From: Plumapathes pennacea
Lineage: Eukaryota > Cnidaria > Anthozoa > Antipatharia > Myriopathidae
Reading direction: 5' to 3'
NCBI GenBank assembly: GCA_964036295.1
Contig: OZ038466.1
Span: 22,248,597-22,312,596, forward strand
DNA: 64,000 nt
In this document: in pieces, positions 34,042 through 45,937 of the stretch
How the letters are laid out: every line of letters begins with the position of its first letter
How positions within the stretch are numbered: the first letter of the stretch is position 1
Notes under the pieces: generated by a model
Told to the model about the DNA's origin: nothing
Databases searched by the model: none
The model's input: the letters and a program-made list of their open reading frames with translations, nothing else
Position numbers and translations under genes: made by a program

Positions 34042-37000
34042 GTCATTTTATATATATTCCACGTTGTGTGTAGGACTTCTGTTGGTTTGGGGCTGTGCTG
34101 CTGATTTGATATACAGGGCTCCAGTAGTAATACCACGAAACTGCAAAAATAGGTAAGCATATAACAAGTTATGTAATTGGGGTGATGACGAGGAGTGCTT
34201 CCTTTCTTCACGGGAGAGTGTATAGTAAATCCAGTAAGGCGCGCAGACTGAACGACTATAGGGAACAGAGGGAACGACTCGCAGGCTAGCCTGTAGATGC
34301 ACGATGTGAAGCGGCTGTATCCGTAAACCAGCGGTCTTTTAGCCGGGGCCTGAGGGAAAACGTGTAGATTAAGAAGGTGTGGACTGGGGACGAGAGAGAA
34401 GACAAGGATACAGACAGTCAGAGAGAGAGAGAGAGTGTGTGTGTGTGATAAAATGACAGCGATTGCACTTACTAAAGAAGTAACTTATGCTGTTATTACA
34501 ATAAAGTACTAAAATACGTATCTACGTGCATGAGGTAAAGCCCAACACTGAGGAGTCTGCAAACACTGGGAATATCAGTTGGGAAATGATGCAAACCGAC
34601 CGTATGAACTACAGAAACGGTCTTCCGGAAGCCGGAAAAGTTGAGCTGATGCGGAAACAGGGCGACGAATCAGAGGAGAAATGAACAAGGACCAGAATTC
34701 ATGCACAGCCCTGCGTCTGTCTTCTTAAGCGAACTAGGATAGGTCGACAAACAAGGGCATTTGTATGACTATATAAACAAGGGCATTCGTGTGATTATAA
34801 AGCCACACTTAGCAACGATCAATCGATCCTATGTCGTGCCATTTACTGTAAGACAATAAGCTGACTTACCTAACCGAGTTCACAACTGGTGCTTTTCAGT
34901 TGGTTGAGATTGGCTGGGTAGGCTCATGCAACCGAAAACAATCATCGAAGACGCGGTAAGCATTTGTTTTTAAGACGTCACTCTGAGAAGTCAAGTCAAT
35001 GCCTGTCTTCCATACTCAGCAGGACAGGAAATAGCGCACGCGCTTTAGATATTCAAATAATCGAGTAACCTAATCTTCCTGCGTGTCAACAACTTCTATT
35101 AAATTCTCTTCACCGACACTTCAACCAATATTAATTCACACTTTAACACGGCTTCGTTTGGATCAACGGCCAAGCTTGTCAGGCCTATTAGCGTTATGTG
35201 TTTACATAGCTCGAACATGCTGTCTGTTAAAATTAAGGCAACGCTAGTGACACTTTTATGAGTTTTAGATCCAACTCAATCAAGTAGTCAAACGATGAAA
35301 AGAAAGAAATAGAAAGTAAAGAAGAATGACGTTCGGCCTTTGGAAGCATCTGCTGTGGGTGGCTAGTCTTTTTTGGACATCAGTGCGCAAAACTAACTTG
35401 AGATCACGCAATGCGACTTCACCCAGACAAAACCTGGCTAAACCATGAACAACTCTTAGTTGTACTGACCCTAATCAGATCATAAAACTTAGAAACGTAC
35501 GTAGCCGCTTCACTTCCACTTGAGGCCCGCGAGAGAAGCATGCTCACTCCCGGAGGCGTGAGACTATATATAAAATGAATCCCGCTACTGATACCGCTGA
35601 TTTGAAATTAAGTTTTGACCAATTCGTCAAACATCTTTGATTCGACGCTGCATTCGTCGACCCGTCAAAAGTTACAATGCACATTGGCCAATGACTCAAC
35701 TGTGATAACATGTCTCTTACCGCTGCAAACTGAAACCGTACGGTTAGTATCAAGAGTGTTTTCAAATTACTTTCTTCCGGCTTTGCTTTATCTAGTGTTC
35801 ATTTGCTGGCTTTTTCGCGTGAACCACAGCACGAAAAAGACACAAGAGCCGTACGTAAATTGATAATTAGAGCACTAAATTCAGCCAGGGGGGAGTCGGC
35901 TTAACGTGTTTACTTTGGCATAAGCCTTACATCCTGATTATACTTTCCATTTCCGTCTGAAAATCACGCTACGATTTAACAAATTGACGTCAGTTTTTTA
36001 TGTGTCTGTCCTCTTATTGATCACGAAACGCGTCATAACATTGTCAAAACGTTGTGGATCCACGAGGCGCTTCGCCGAGTGGATCCGCAACTTTTTGACA
36101 ATGTTATGACGCGTTTCATGATCAATAAGAGGACAGACACATAAAAAACTGACGTCAATTTGTTTTTTACAATAACAAAACTCAAGCGACGACGCGGGGA
36201 AAACACACAAGAAAACTGGATTTTGTTCAATTTGACCGAAATGTTGTCAACAAATTTTCCCGCTTTCTAATTGGTCGAGGTTAAAATTTAAGACATTTCA
36301 TTGGCCAAAAAGTGACAGTTTGACGTGGGCATTTCGCGCGTGCAAAATAAAATTTTGTCAAAGTAGTTGGAAAGAAATGAAACTAGACGCTTTTCTGCGC
36401 GCTGCGGTTTTCTCGACAATTTCAAGACAAAGCTCAAGGAAATTCGCCTCTGAACACTTCTGGTTCTCTACTTCAAATGCCGAATGTCGCTTTTGCAAGA
36501 ACTGAGGTAAAATTGAAGCTGAATTCACCTTCTTCGTCCAAATCACTGTCGTCAGCACTCGATTTTATGTGTCTGTCCTCTTATTGATAATGAAAATTAG
36601 CCAATCACAAAGCGAGAAACTGACGTGTTATTGTAAAATCTTTTTTTGCTTAGATTACACAAAAATGTAGCATAAGATATATTCGCCCTACGTGGGTGGC
36701 ATAGAGACAATTCATAGTTGGATCAGCTAGGCCTGAATTGCACGCGATCAAATAGCAAAAAGTGCTCCATCAGTTGCCTTGTGTAACTAAGGAGAAAACC
36801 GCAGTTAGTGCCGCTTTGGTCTCAGTTCATAGTGTCCAAATTGTACCCAAGTATTAAGGGAGATCATGGAAACCCGGCGTGACTAATGTGTGCTCTTTGA
36901 GAGCTTCCATCCTATTTGACAGATTACAAGTTGGGAATTGTTTTATGAACTCCGCTCAACAACACTGCGAACATGGCCATAGTAGACTTTATTACACGAC

Positions 37001-37468
37001 TTCACATTTTCGAGTGCAAATACGGGCCAAAACGAGTGCAAAGATGGGAGCGTATTGCACTCGTTAGGAACCAGATCAACTGGTTTATTAGCTTACGTGA
37101 TCAGTTTTCGCAAGCAAAGTTTACGAACGCGTCATTTTTTTGTTCCATTTTGCGCGCGGCGAGAATGTTTGCCCTGCTTCCTTTGTCGTGTAATGAACAA
37201 TTTATTACACGAAAAGTCGTGCAATATGGCTGTATTTTTACTCGTCAGTTTAATTTTTTCTCGCCTGAAGCAGGCTCGAAAAAATAAAACCGGCTCGTAA
37301 AAATACTCCGCCGTATTGCACTCCTTCCCGTGTAATAACCTCTTTGTACTCATTGAAATTCCTTCAAATGAGTGATCACTATTTTATAGTTTCATTTTAC
37401 AGTTTACTGAGTTGGGGCTTCAGGATGTGCTGCACAAGTTTTGTCTTTACCTCATTTTGTTGTTGGTA
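34042..37468. other. Intergenic DNA between two TRIM genes
   Basis: No gene recognised. It holds a GA/GT microsatellite (34420-34447), the long palindrome at 35978-36164, a lone arm of the same palindrome near 36563-36590, and a repeat-rich block at 36960-37350 with several TGCACTCG/CGAGTGCA motifs and TGTAATAA/TTATTACA motifs in both orientations. The short frames at 36320-36505 and 37055-37300 are within these repeats. Confidence 0.5.
35978..36164. mobile_element. Palindromic foldback element, copy 1
   Basis: A near-perfect palindrome of about 187 bp with arms AACAAATTGACGTCAG... and the complement. The centre at 36051-36091 is a hairpin built on GAGGCGCTTCGCC. The arms include TTTATGTGTCTGTCCTCTTA. 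The same core occurs at 59033-59073 with paired stem changes. Confidence 0.85.
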
Positions 37469-40400
37469 TCAAAATACTTTCACTTGATCGGACGAATCGG
37501 TGACCACAACTCGTCCTAAACAATCTAACGCAACCCCGAAAGGACTATTCAGACATTGCTCCGCAGGTCGAGCAAGAAATGCACCATCCTTTGAGAATAC
37601 TATCAAGCTGCTGCTGTTGCTATCTGCGGCAAATATGTTGTCTTCTGAATCCACTGCTATTGCTTCAGGAACGAAGAAAGCGTTTGGTTCACCAAGCAAC
37701 TCTTTCTGCTGCAGTTTCATTCGTCTCAGGGGTTTACCTTCTTGAGAGAACACTTGGAAACCACCATCGTTTGCCAGCGCCACAATCACTTCACCTGGGA
37801 AAGAAAGAAAAAGTGAGTGGAAAGAGGAGGAAAGGGGACGATGGGCTCCTTGCACAGGAACTGGCATGGGCTTCAAAACGAGGCTGTCCTGACTACCTTT
37901 GGAATTTGTACATTTAACTCGCCAAATGAAACATGTGCATCTCCTCTGTAGACGCCTTGGTGCTTCAGTGCGATGGGAAACTCTCTTGTATTATTATGGC
38001 AAATTTTGTGCCACATTAGCACGAAATTCGGAATTCTATAAAGCTATTAAAAAACAATTTATAAACTTCTCGGCTATCTGGAATGCTTCCTCCTCATCCC
38101 TCGAAGGGAGCTTTGCATAAAATTCATTGCTAAGGTGTGCACTACTCTCTCACCTTCGCTATTTACAGCAATGCCATTAGGGCCGTTGAGTAGGCCGTCA
38201 CTCTCGTCAGTCGTACTGCCGCTAAAGTTGTACAAACTCTGCCCACTGCTCTTAAACACTTGGATTTCCTTATTCTGGTAATCGGAAACAAAAATGCGAC
38301 CTTCACGGCTGGCAGCCACATGGCAGAAATTCCCAAAGTTCTGGCCGCGTCCTTTCCTTGCAGACTCCAGTCTGGTGAGGAAATTTCCATCGGAATCAAA
38401 TACCTGGATGGAACTGCCATTCCAATCAGAAACAATAATAGTCCCATCTTTCCCGATTGCCACGGCATAGGGTCCCCCGCTAAATTCCCCCTCCTCTGTA
38501 CCCTTCTGTCCAAACTGAAAGAGAAAGTTCCCTGAGTTATCGAATACTTGAACCCTGAAGTTGTTCCGGTCGCAGACGATGATTCTGTTCCCGTTGTCAA
38601 CAGCCACACCACGAACACCGTCCAGATATCCCGGATGATCACCATGGCAACCTATAACGGCTTGAGGCTCGTTCATGTTGGTGTAATCTCGTTTGTCGTA
38701 GGGAACGTTGACAGTAAAGGGACACTGTTTCAGTGGAAATCCTCTTATCGTTATGTGAATTCGGTGTTGTCCTACCGCAGTAGGACTGTACTGCACCATG
38801 TGTCTGCCTTCTTTTTTTGTTGTGATCTCTGCAATGACTTTGTTCGTTCCGGCTGGAGGTTCAATCTGGACTTCTAGTTGTGTTTCGTCACGTGTAAATA
38901 TTTTTCCCTTTCGATCTCTGCAAAAAACGATGTGAAACGATCAAAATGTTGAAGTCAAGCGTACCCTAATAGATGAGTATATTAGAGCCTTTAACTGAAC
39001 CTAGACTGAATGGATCAGCTACTAAGTGCGCCTAATGTTCGACACCCACCTCGTAATTACTGTGAACTCTGCCTTAACACCAAGTCTGGCGTCACTTAAG
39101 CCTTTTCCTTCCGCTGTCGAAGTGGCGAAGTATGGATAACAGGTGTCTAGATAGCCATAGGCGCCAATTTCCTCCAGCAAAGCATCGTCGTTACAGCAGA
39201 GTTTGAGATGATAATCTTCACGCGGGAAAAACTCGTGCTCTTCCGCCAAGAGAGACTCTAATCTCTGGGATATCAGGTCTTTTGTCGATAGTAGGTACAC
39301 GGCGTCTCCTGATGGGGGCAACAAGTTTTGTTCATGTGGCCTGTAGGGCTTACGTCTCTTAATCAAACGTTAATTACCAAAATAGGGAAGGAGTGAATGA
39401 GGTATTAAACCGCTTCTTTATTCAGTAGCTTCAAACCCGAGCTATGTACTTACAGTCAATACAGAGGCAACCCACAAAACAGGTCTCAAGTCTGCGGCAA
39501 ATGACTTTATGTAGACTATTTTATGTAAAAAGAAACAAACACCACTTAGGCCTCCATTCAAACTACCAACCTTCCTCTAGCGTCCTCTTAACAAAGTGAC
39601 ATGAACCGCGAAGCTTGTCTCTAGCAGCTGCTAGACGATTCTTTTGCTGCTGAAGGGCCGTCTTTCTTGCAATGCGAACCAACTCAGCGGCAGCTCGGAG
39701 CTCTTTCCTTCGCTGTTCCAAGGCCCGGATCTTAGAATTGATGCGGTCGTCTATGTCTCGGATTGCGCCATCTGCCTTCGCATTCACCATTCCCAAGGTG
39801 TAATCTAATACTGGGACCGCTTTCTCGACACGAACGCACAAGCATTTTGCTTTGTCCAAGAGGTCTGAGAGTTTGGGGCGTATTCTGGTGTGAGCTTCCT
39901 CTACAAACTGACATCGATGACGTCTGTGATCACGCAAGGCGCAGTTTCGGCAAATACTTGCGTTACATGAGTCACAGAAGAGTATGAGTTTTTCATTTGC
40001 GTGCGTTTTGCAGAAGCTCGGTCTGTGGAGCTCTTTGAGAGACACTGACCGCAGATGCTCTGAAAATAAGAAAACAAGAAGAAAAGAGAGATGAGATGAA
40101 TGGTATCAGTGGATCCCCTGCGCCGACGCAGTGAAGAACTATAATTTCTCCTAAGCACCATTGCTATATTTTAGAGCACATGCCCTCCATTTAGGTTTCC
40201 CTTCAACAGTAGGTCCTAGTAGTTTTCTAAAGCTTGCAACCTGACTTGTCTCAGAAAACATGACCTTGAGTCATTTTCACCACAGGCAGTGAAAACCTGA
40301 CATAAGGCCGTAAAATTCCTCAAATAACCTACATAATTATACCTCGAAGTTCACTTTAAACCAATTAAACACAACAACGCAACCTTGTTGTGACCTGCCC

Positions 40401-40944
40401 TCAATTGAGGGATGAGGTAGCTCGCCAAGCAAGCCATGATTCAATTTATGATGCTAAACGCTTTGACGGATAGCGCGCCATACTTCAAGTAGAGCATACT
40501 GAACGTACCTGGTAAAAACAGCGTGTGCATTCTCGTGCCCTTGGCGCGCTTGTGTCCCTCGGCGTGCAACTCACACAGAAATTGCGCGCACTCTTTGCAC
40601 CTGACAGAAGCTACAGACTCCTCTGTCTCATCGCACACATCACAGTGGATCCGCTCCCCTTGCTGAATGGACAACACGTCCAGAAGTGAAACCAGGAGCG
40701 AGTTTGCCGGCAGTGCTCTCGCGACTTTACGGCTTTCCAAAGTGACCTCTTGCGCGCACGTAGGACACGAAACTGTACTCGCGGCTGTTGCTCTGTTTCG
40801 CACCAAATTATCGATGCATCGCATACAAAATGTATGCAAACACGGCAGAATTCTTGGGTCTTGTAGTAGCTCTTGACAAAGAGCGCATGTTAGATTCTTT
40901 CGAATGCTTGCCACTACTTCGAACGGGGCAGGTTCCTGAGCCAT
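37469..40944 (-). CDS. TRIM-NHL protein (RING, two B-boxes, coiled coil, filamin, NHL repeats)
   Basis: Five minus-strand exons with matching phases: 40509-40944, 39567-40059, 39050-39340, 38154-38917 and 37469-37794 (stop TGA), giving 769 residues. RING at about 20-63 (CALC...CLHTFCMRC...CPTC), B-box 1 at about 99-131, B-box 2 at about 162-196 (CKTH...CDSCNASICRNC), then a coiled coil. The filamin domain ends FPLKQCPFTVNVPY. The C-terminal beta-propeller has several NHL units (GVRGVAVDNGNRIIVCDRNN, PYAVAIGKDGTIIVSDWNG, CHVAASREGRIFVSDYQN, PEAIAVDSEDNIFAADSN, PFGVALDCLGRVVVTDSSD). The order matches TRIM2/3/71, E3 ligases whose NHL propeller binds RNA or protein. The exon 2 to 3 junction uses donor GTAGTT at 39566, chosen because only this keeps the frame. 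Confidence 0.9.
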
Positions 40945-42170
40945 TTGTTCCTCGCCTTCCTACACTAGTCTACGGCGGCGTCATTGGCACTGAGTCACAG
41001 TTATGGTCTCTTGGTCACAGCCAAGACGCTGACTTGTGATTACCTTGGTAACTGAAAAGCCGTTTGTTCTGATGGGACGTACGTATACTTCTTAAGTCCG
41101 GGTGGAAACTAAACCTACACACAGCTACAGACTGAAGACCAAGGCCTCAGTCAAAAGTCAAAGTCTGGCGTAACCTCAGTAACCAACTAAAACTGATATC
41201 TTACGTGAGTGATGTGATCAAGTGTCCTGAACCAGGCACGCTTCGAAACTGCACAGGGCAGTGTGTTCACCTAGTCCTCGTCAATTACTTTCAGGCAGTA
41301 GTACGCGTTTACAGAATGAAGCCACTCCATGGGCTGCCCACTTTATTTATCCGACCGACACAGGGCGCATGCGGCTGCAAGCCGGTTTCTTTTCGCAACC
41401 GTTTAGTGAAACCGGAAAATTAGAATTGCGCAAATTTTGTCCGCTTCGAACAGCCGGGTTGGCGGCTCAAGACAAAGGACGCCTTTAAGACATCATTGTT
41501 CGCACCGCCACTGGGAATTGGTGCCGTCATGCTTGGTAAATCATGCAACCTTCACTGTATAGTTTCCAGTCCGACCTGTTGATCCACCAACATGTTATTA
41601 TCTACAGAAAGGGGATAGATATAGGTCTGCGGATCGACGGATTTAGCCCCAGAAAGCGCACGGATATTTTTTAGTACAGATTTGCGGATTTTCGAAGTGC
41701 GGCGGATCACGGTTTTATCGAATATTTTGGCAAGGGTTTTGGGTGTTTATTGCTTTTGGATTTTAGAAGGTCTATAATCACTTTCGGGTTCGGAGCTAAA
41801 GAAAAAATAAATGTGGATCGACTAATTTGATACAACGCGGATCGGCGGATTTGTAACCCAATTCACCCCTGCACAATAGAGTGCGAAAACTGAACAAATT
41901 AACACGAGTTATGTTCACAAACACTGACCGCATCTTGTAGGACATGCCACAACTTTAATAGTTTTCTTAAAACTGTTGTTCCAAGCCACGGGAATCTGAA
42001 AGACTTTCTAATACAGATTAAAAGATGAAATTAGTATATAAATTTAACAAATATAACTGTTTCTTTCATTTGACGGATTTTGCTCAGTGTTAACTGATGC
42101 CAAAAGTGTTCCAGTTGTGTGGTATAACTGTGAGCTGAATTCCTTCCTTTCGGCCCTACAAATCTCCACC
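40945..42170. other. Intergenic DNA upstream of the TRIM-NHL gene
   Basis: Likely holds the TRIM-NHL promoter at the left and the 3' UTR of CCDC152 at the right. No gene or clear repeat was recognised. Confidence 0.4.
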
Positions 42171-44941
42171 TTAAACTAAACTAAGTCGCTTTCTCTTTGC
42201 TGGATGCTGCTGGTACTGTGCCAGTTTCCTTTCCAGTTCCGAAACCTTGCTCTTCAAAGAAATTATGTCTTTCTCCGCTTCGGCTTTTGCGAACTGCAGT
42301 TTCTAAATAGAGACAAAAAACTGTGGCAGTTATTCAAGACCTCTTTTGCTCGCTGGGTCCTCAGTGTGTTTTACATAAAGTGAGCGTCGCAACTTGAATA
42401 CAACTGATTTAAAAATAGTCATTTTGGAGCCCCTTTGAGAACTGAATATATAAGCTGTTGCGAAACGTACGAAATTACATCTGCTTCAAAATTTCAAGAG
42501 TTTATAGATGAAAACGTATCTAAAACAATTAATAATTGGCCCTGATCTGCCAGCACTTTCGTGTTTTTCCCAACGCACATGAATATCCAGTACCGCCTGA
42601 CTAGACTACAGCCCTGTAAGTATTTCCAGGTGCAGTCCTATAATCTTTATTTGTTGGCAAATTACAGTAAACACAATCAGTGTGTTGTTAATTGCTATTG
42701 AATCAGTCACTAACCTTTCGGAAAATGTCCTTATTCACATTCCATGTCTGTGAAGCTTGTGCTTTGGCGTTATTTTCTTGTAACTTCATAATCTTGGCAT
42801 CAAACTATCACAAAAGACGAAAGCGGTGTCAAAATAGTACGGAATAGTGCTACAACAGGAATGATATAATGATACTGACAAGTTATGAATCATATATTAT
42901 ACGTGAACTGAGGAAACAATACTCGTTGAAGCTCAGACATTTTCGGGCTATCCTTGAAACAGCCATCCTGGGAACTAAGGCTGAATTACCTCAAGCCGAA
43001 GTCTGACAATCTCTGCCTGTTTTTCGTGTTCCATATCAGCCAGTTGCTTCTGAAGCTGGCTTATCGTGGTGGTTTTCTCCTCGAGTGTTTTTTCTAAAAA
43101 GCCTACTTCGTGCCTTGCTGTTGGAAAGATAAACTAAGCAAAATCATTCACTGCAAATCAGTCACTCCATGCAGCCCTGTGCCTTAGAACCACAAATGTG
43201 TGCCGAAGTCGGTAATTCACGGATCAGGCAATCCGCGGTCAGATTGAGTTGGTTCAGTAAGAGTTGCGACTAAACTAAAACCTGGCTTTTATGACGGCGA
43301 CGCAAACGCTAGCACGAGGCTTTTATTCCACAGTGAATACAGGTTCGACGTAAGCGCGAGCACAAGGACTTGATCAACAAATTTTGATCATTGCGCTCGC
43401 GTTGCATTTGGATGCGGCGCTATCATCGGACCTGTTTTAACTGTGAAATAAGAAACTGATCAGTAAACTTATACTAATCTTTTTTTGTTGTTGTTGTTGT
43501 TGTTTCATAACATTATGATGTGTAATTTACTTTGATTGGTGGCTTCCTCTTGGATCCTTAATATCTGCTCCCTGTGTGCCAGGTCTGAAGCTTCGAGATT
43601 CTTCATCGCCTCGTTGACTTGGTTCTTCAGTTCCTTCGTGAAGGAAATAACGGATTTACTTGGTGGAAGTGCATACTACGATATTAAATAGTACCGATAT
43701 GTTCCGACCCATGTGGCAAATACCTGTTCCAGAGAAGCAGTAGTTCCCTTCAAGATTGAAATCTGTTCTTTCAAATGTCTATTCTCCTCTATCGTAAAAG
43801 GAATACAGCAATCATGTGTTAGAGTTCTGTGATGAGAACTTCAGTGAAATATTGATACAGCCGAGGGCTGTAGGGGTAGGATAGCAACCTAGTGCGCTAA
43901 GTCTACGAACCAGCGGTCGAGAAACCTGCCATTAGCCTGCCATTCTAAATCACATCTAGCGAACTGTGTACTTAGCCTGTTCCAGGTTCTCGGATACTAA
44001 AAGCAAGGCATGGAAAAAAAAGGTGCGAAGGACTAGGGCGAGAAAAAGAGAGTGCGAGGCCCAGTCCGCTTAGCGCCTCTTTTCTTTCGCTACCCTTTGG
44101 CCGCGCCTTGCTTCAGTACCCGAGAACCTGAAACAAGCTGACTATGTATTGAAGGTCGGGTATTGGGGGTACTGTTATTAAGCTCACAAAATCCTCAGTG
44201 CAATATAAAGCTGTGTGACTGCATATATACCTTCAAGATTACAGCGCTCTGCGATGATTCCTTGGAGTTTGTCCACTATGCTTTTAAGGTTGCCTGCCTC
44301 TGATATCGATATGTGAACAAGTCAGGGTTTAACTCTAAACTTCGAATGACTATTAGTCAAATTCAGTGCTAACCTTACCTACGGGACTACGTTTACTTTT
44401 TGCACTACTAAATACCGAGGATAATGATTACAAAAATATCAGCCATTGCATAAATAGAACTACAAGAGTATTGCCGGTTACCTTCGAGTGCTACACTTTC
44501 CGCCGTTTGACTCGTTTGAATCTGCTTTGTCAAATGTCGCACTTGTAGCTTCAGGCAGCTGTTTTCATGGGCGATGTCCGCAGAATCCTGTAATTTTTTA
44601 TGACGACACAGTTTTTTTAAATATGTTTATAGTGCCAACAATGCTTTCCTAAAGCTGGGTTCGTTGTTCAAAAATTTATAGTCACTCGTACAGGCATTTC
44701 TGGCAACCGAACATAAATTGAACAAATAAACAACTACGAACAATATAAATAAAACGACAATATTCAACTAGAAATAAAGGCCGACTGCAGAGTATTACGA
44801 AGAATAAGAACTGACGTTAAAAATGTTCGGCATAATATGCGGCCAAACACGCCTAACTGCACAGACCTTTTGCCACTTCATAAACTCGGAAACGATTTTG
44901 CTCAGGTCAACCTGCTTTGCAGCTTTCTTACAAGTCGCCAT
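42171..44941 (-). CDS. CCDC152: CCDC152 homologue, coiled-coil protein, 255 residues
   Basis: Eight minus-strand exons with consistent phases: 44867-44941, 44482-44587, 44231-44299, 43724-43788, 43531-43633, 42990-43117, 42715-42804 and 42171-42302 (stop TAA). The protein is coiled coil almost throughout. Diagnostic resemblance to vertebrate CCDC152 lies in the N-terminus (KQVDLSKIVSEFMKW), the block KQAEIVRLRLEFDAKIMKLQ, the run IFRKKLQFAKAEAEKDIISL, and the basic end PAKRKRLSLV; length is also close to the human protein (about 254). The C-terminal KRKR could be a nuclear localisation signal. Molecular function is poorly known in any animal. A consensus E2F site lies about 50 bp upstream of the start codon. 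Confidence 0.85.
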
Positions 44942-44989
44942 GTTGTTCCAGGACAGCGAAGGACTGTGCACTAGTGCATCCGCGGCAAG

Positions 44990-45003
44990 TTTTGGCGGGA
45001 AAT
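44990..45003. promoter_or_regulatory. E2F-type site upstream of CCDC152
   Basis: TTTTGGCGGGAAAT matches the full E2F consensus (TTTSSCGC/GCGSSAAA type). It lies 49-62 bp upstream of the CCDC152 start codon, suggesting cell-cycle-linked expression. Confidence 0.6.
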
Positions 45004-45937
45004 TATGCGCAAAGAGAAACACCGCGGCAAAACGTCTGCGCATGCGTTGGTGTTTTTAGTTCCAGTTGATTTTCCCGGGCGAGGAAAAAAGCTGGGAAGG
45101 GGAAGGGGAAAATTCTGCAACGGAAGAACGGCATTTCGCAGCCGCAAACAATCAGCGGTAAAGAACACGGGCATGAATTTACAGGATCAGCAAAATGGTG
45201 GCAGAAATTAAAAAATACTACAGGTTGAGGGGAGGGGGTCCAGTCTAAAGTTTTCTGCCCTGACTCCTGCAAACAGAAAGGGCATGCCACTCGATATTCT
45301 CAGCGTACAAGTGTTTTGAAATGTTAAACAGAAACTAGCATCAAAATAAGGCATCATTCACCATCACCAGCCATATGCATTCACTGCTTTATTTACACCA
45401 TCACTGGTATATAATAAAATAACAATAAGAATAAGTTCGTTTTTGCATATTTTATATTCTGGTAAAATACCTCTTCTAATATACATGTAAATTGCCAACA
45501 TTTGAAGAAATTTAGATACAATATAACAAGATTGTTGTCTATTTCACAAAATTTAGGTCAATAATTGAGTTATATCTCAAAAATCTCTAAATGCAAAATT
45601 TTCTAAAAAACAAAGCAACAAGAATTATTCATCTAAATGATCATCAGCATAGAGCCGTTTTTCGGATGACAATACAAGTAATCAAGTGACTGCTTACATT
45701 GGCTTTGCAATATCTATGGTCAAAAACAAGTTCACTAAACAGCAGCAACTTGGCCAATCAATTGATTGATACTGCAATCAATTGATTGCAGTATTCTCCA
45801 CACAAGAAAGCAATATTTCACATTGCTGATTGGTTTCTTCTTCTTGGCTAATTCTGATTGGTTGAGAAACATGGTTAAGCCTCTGTCATCGGTTGGGTAC
45901 TTGCTTTGGTTTTGGTTTTTTGACAGTCATCAAAAAA
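45004..45937. other. Intergenic DNA
   Basis: No gene recognised. A minus-strand AATAAA (plus-strand TTTATT near 45391) could serve as polyadenylation signal for the gene ending at 45938. A perfect 26-bp palindrome lies at 45769-45794. Confidence 0.4.
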
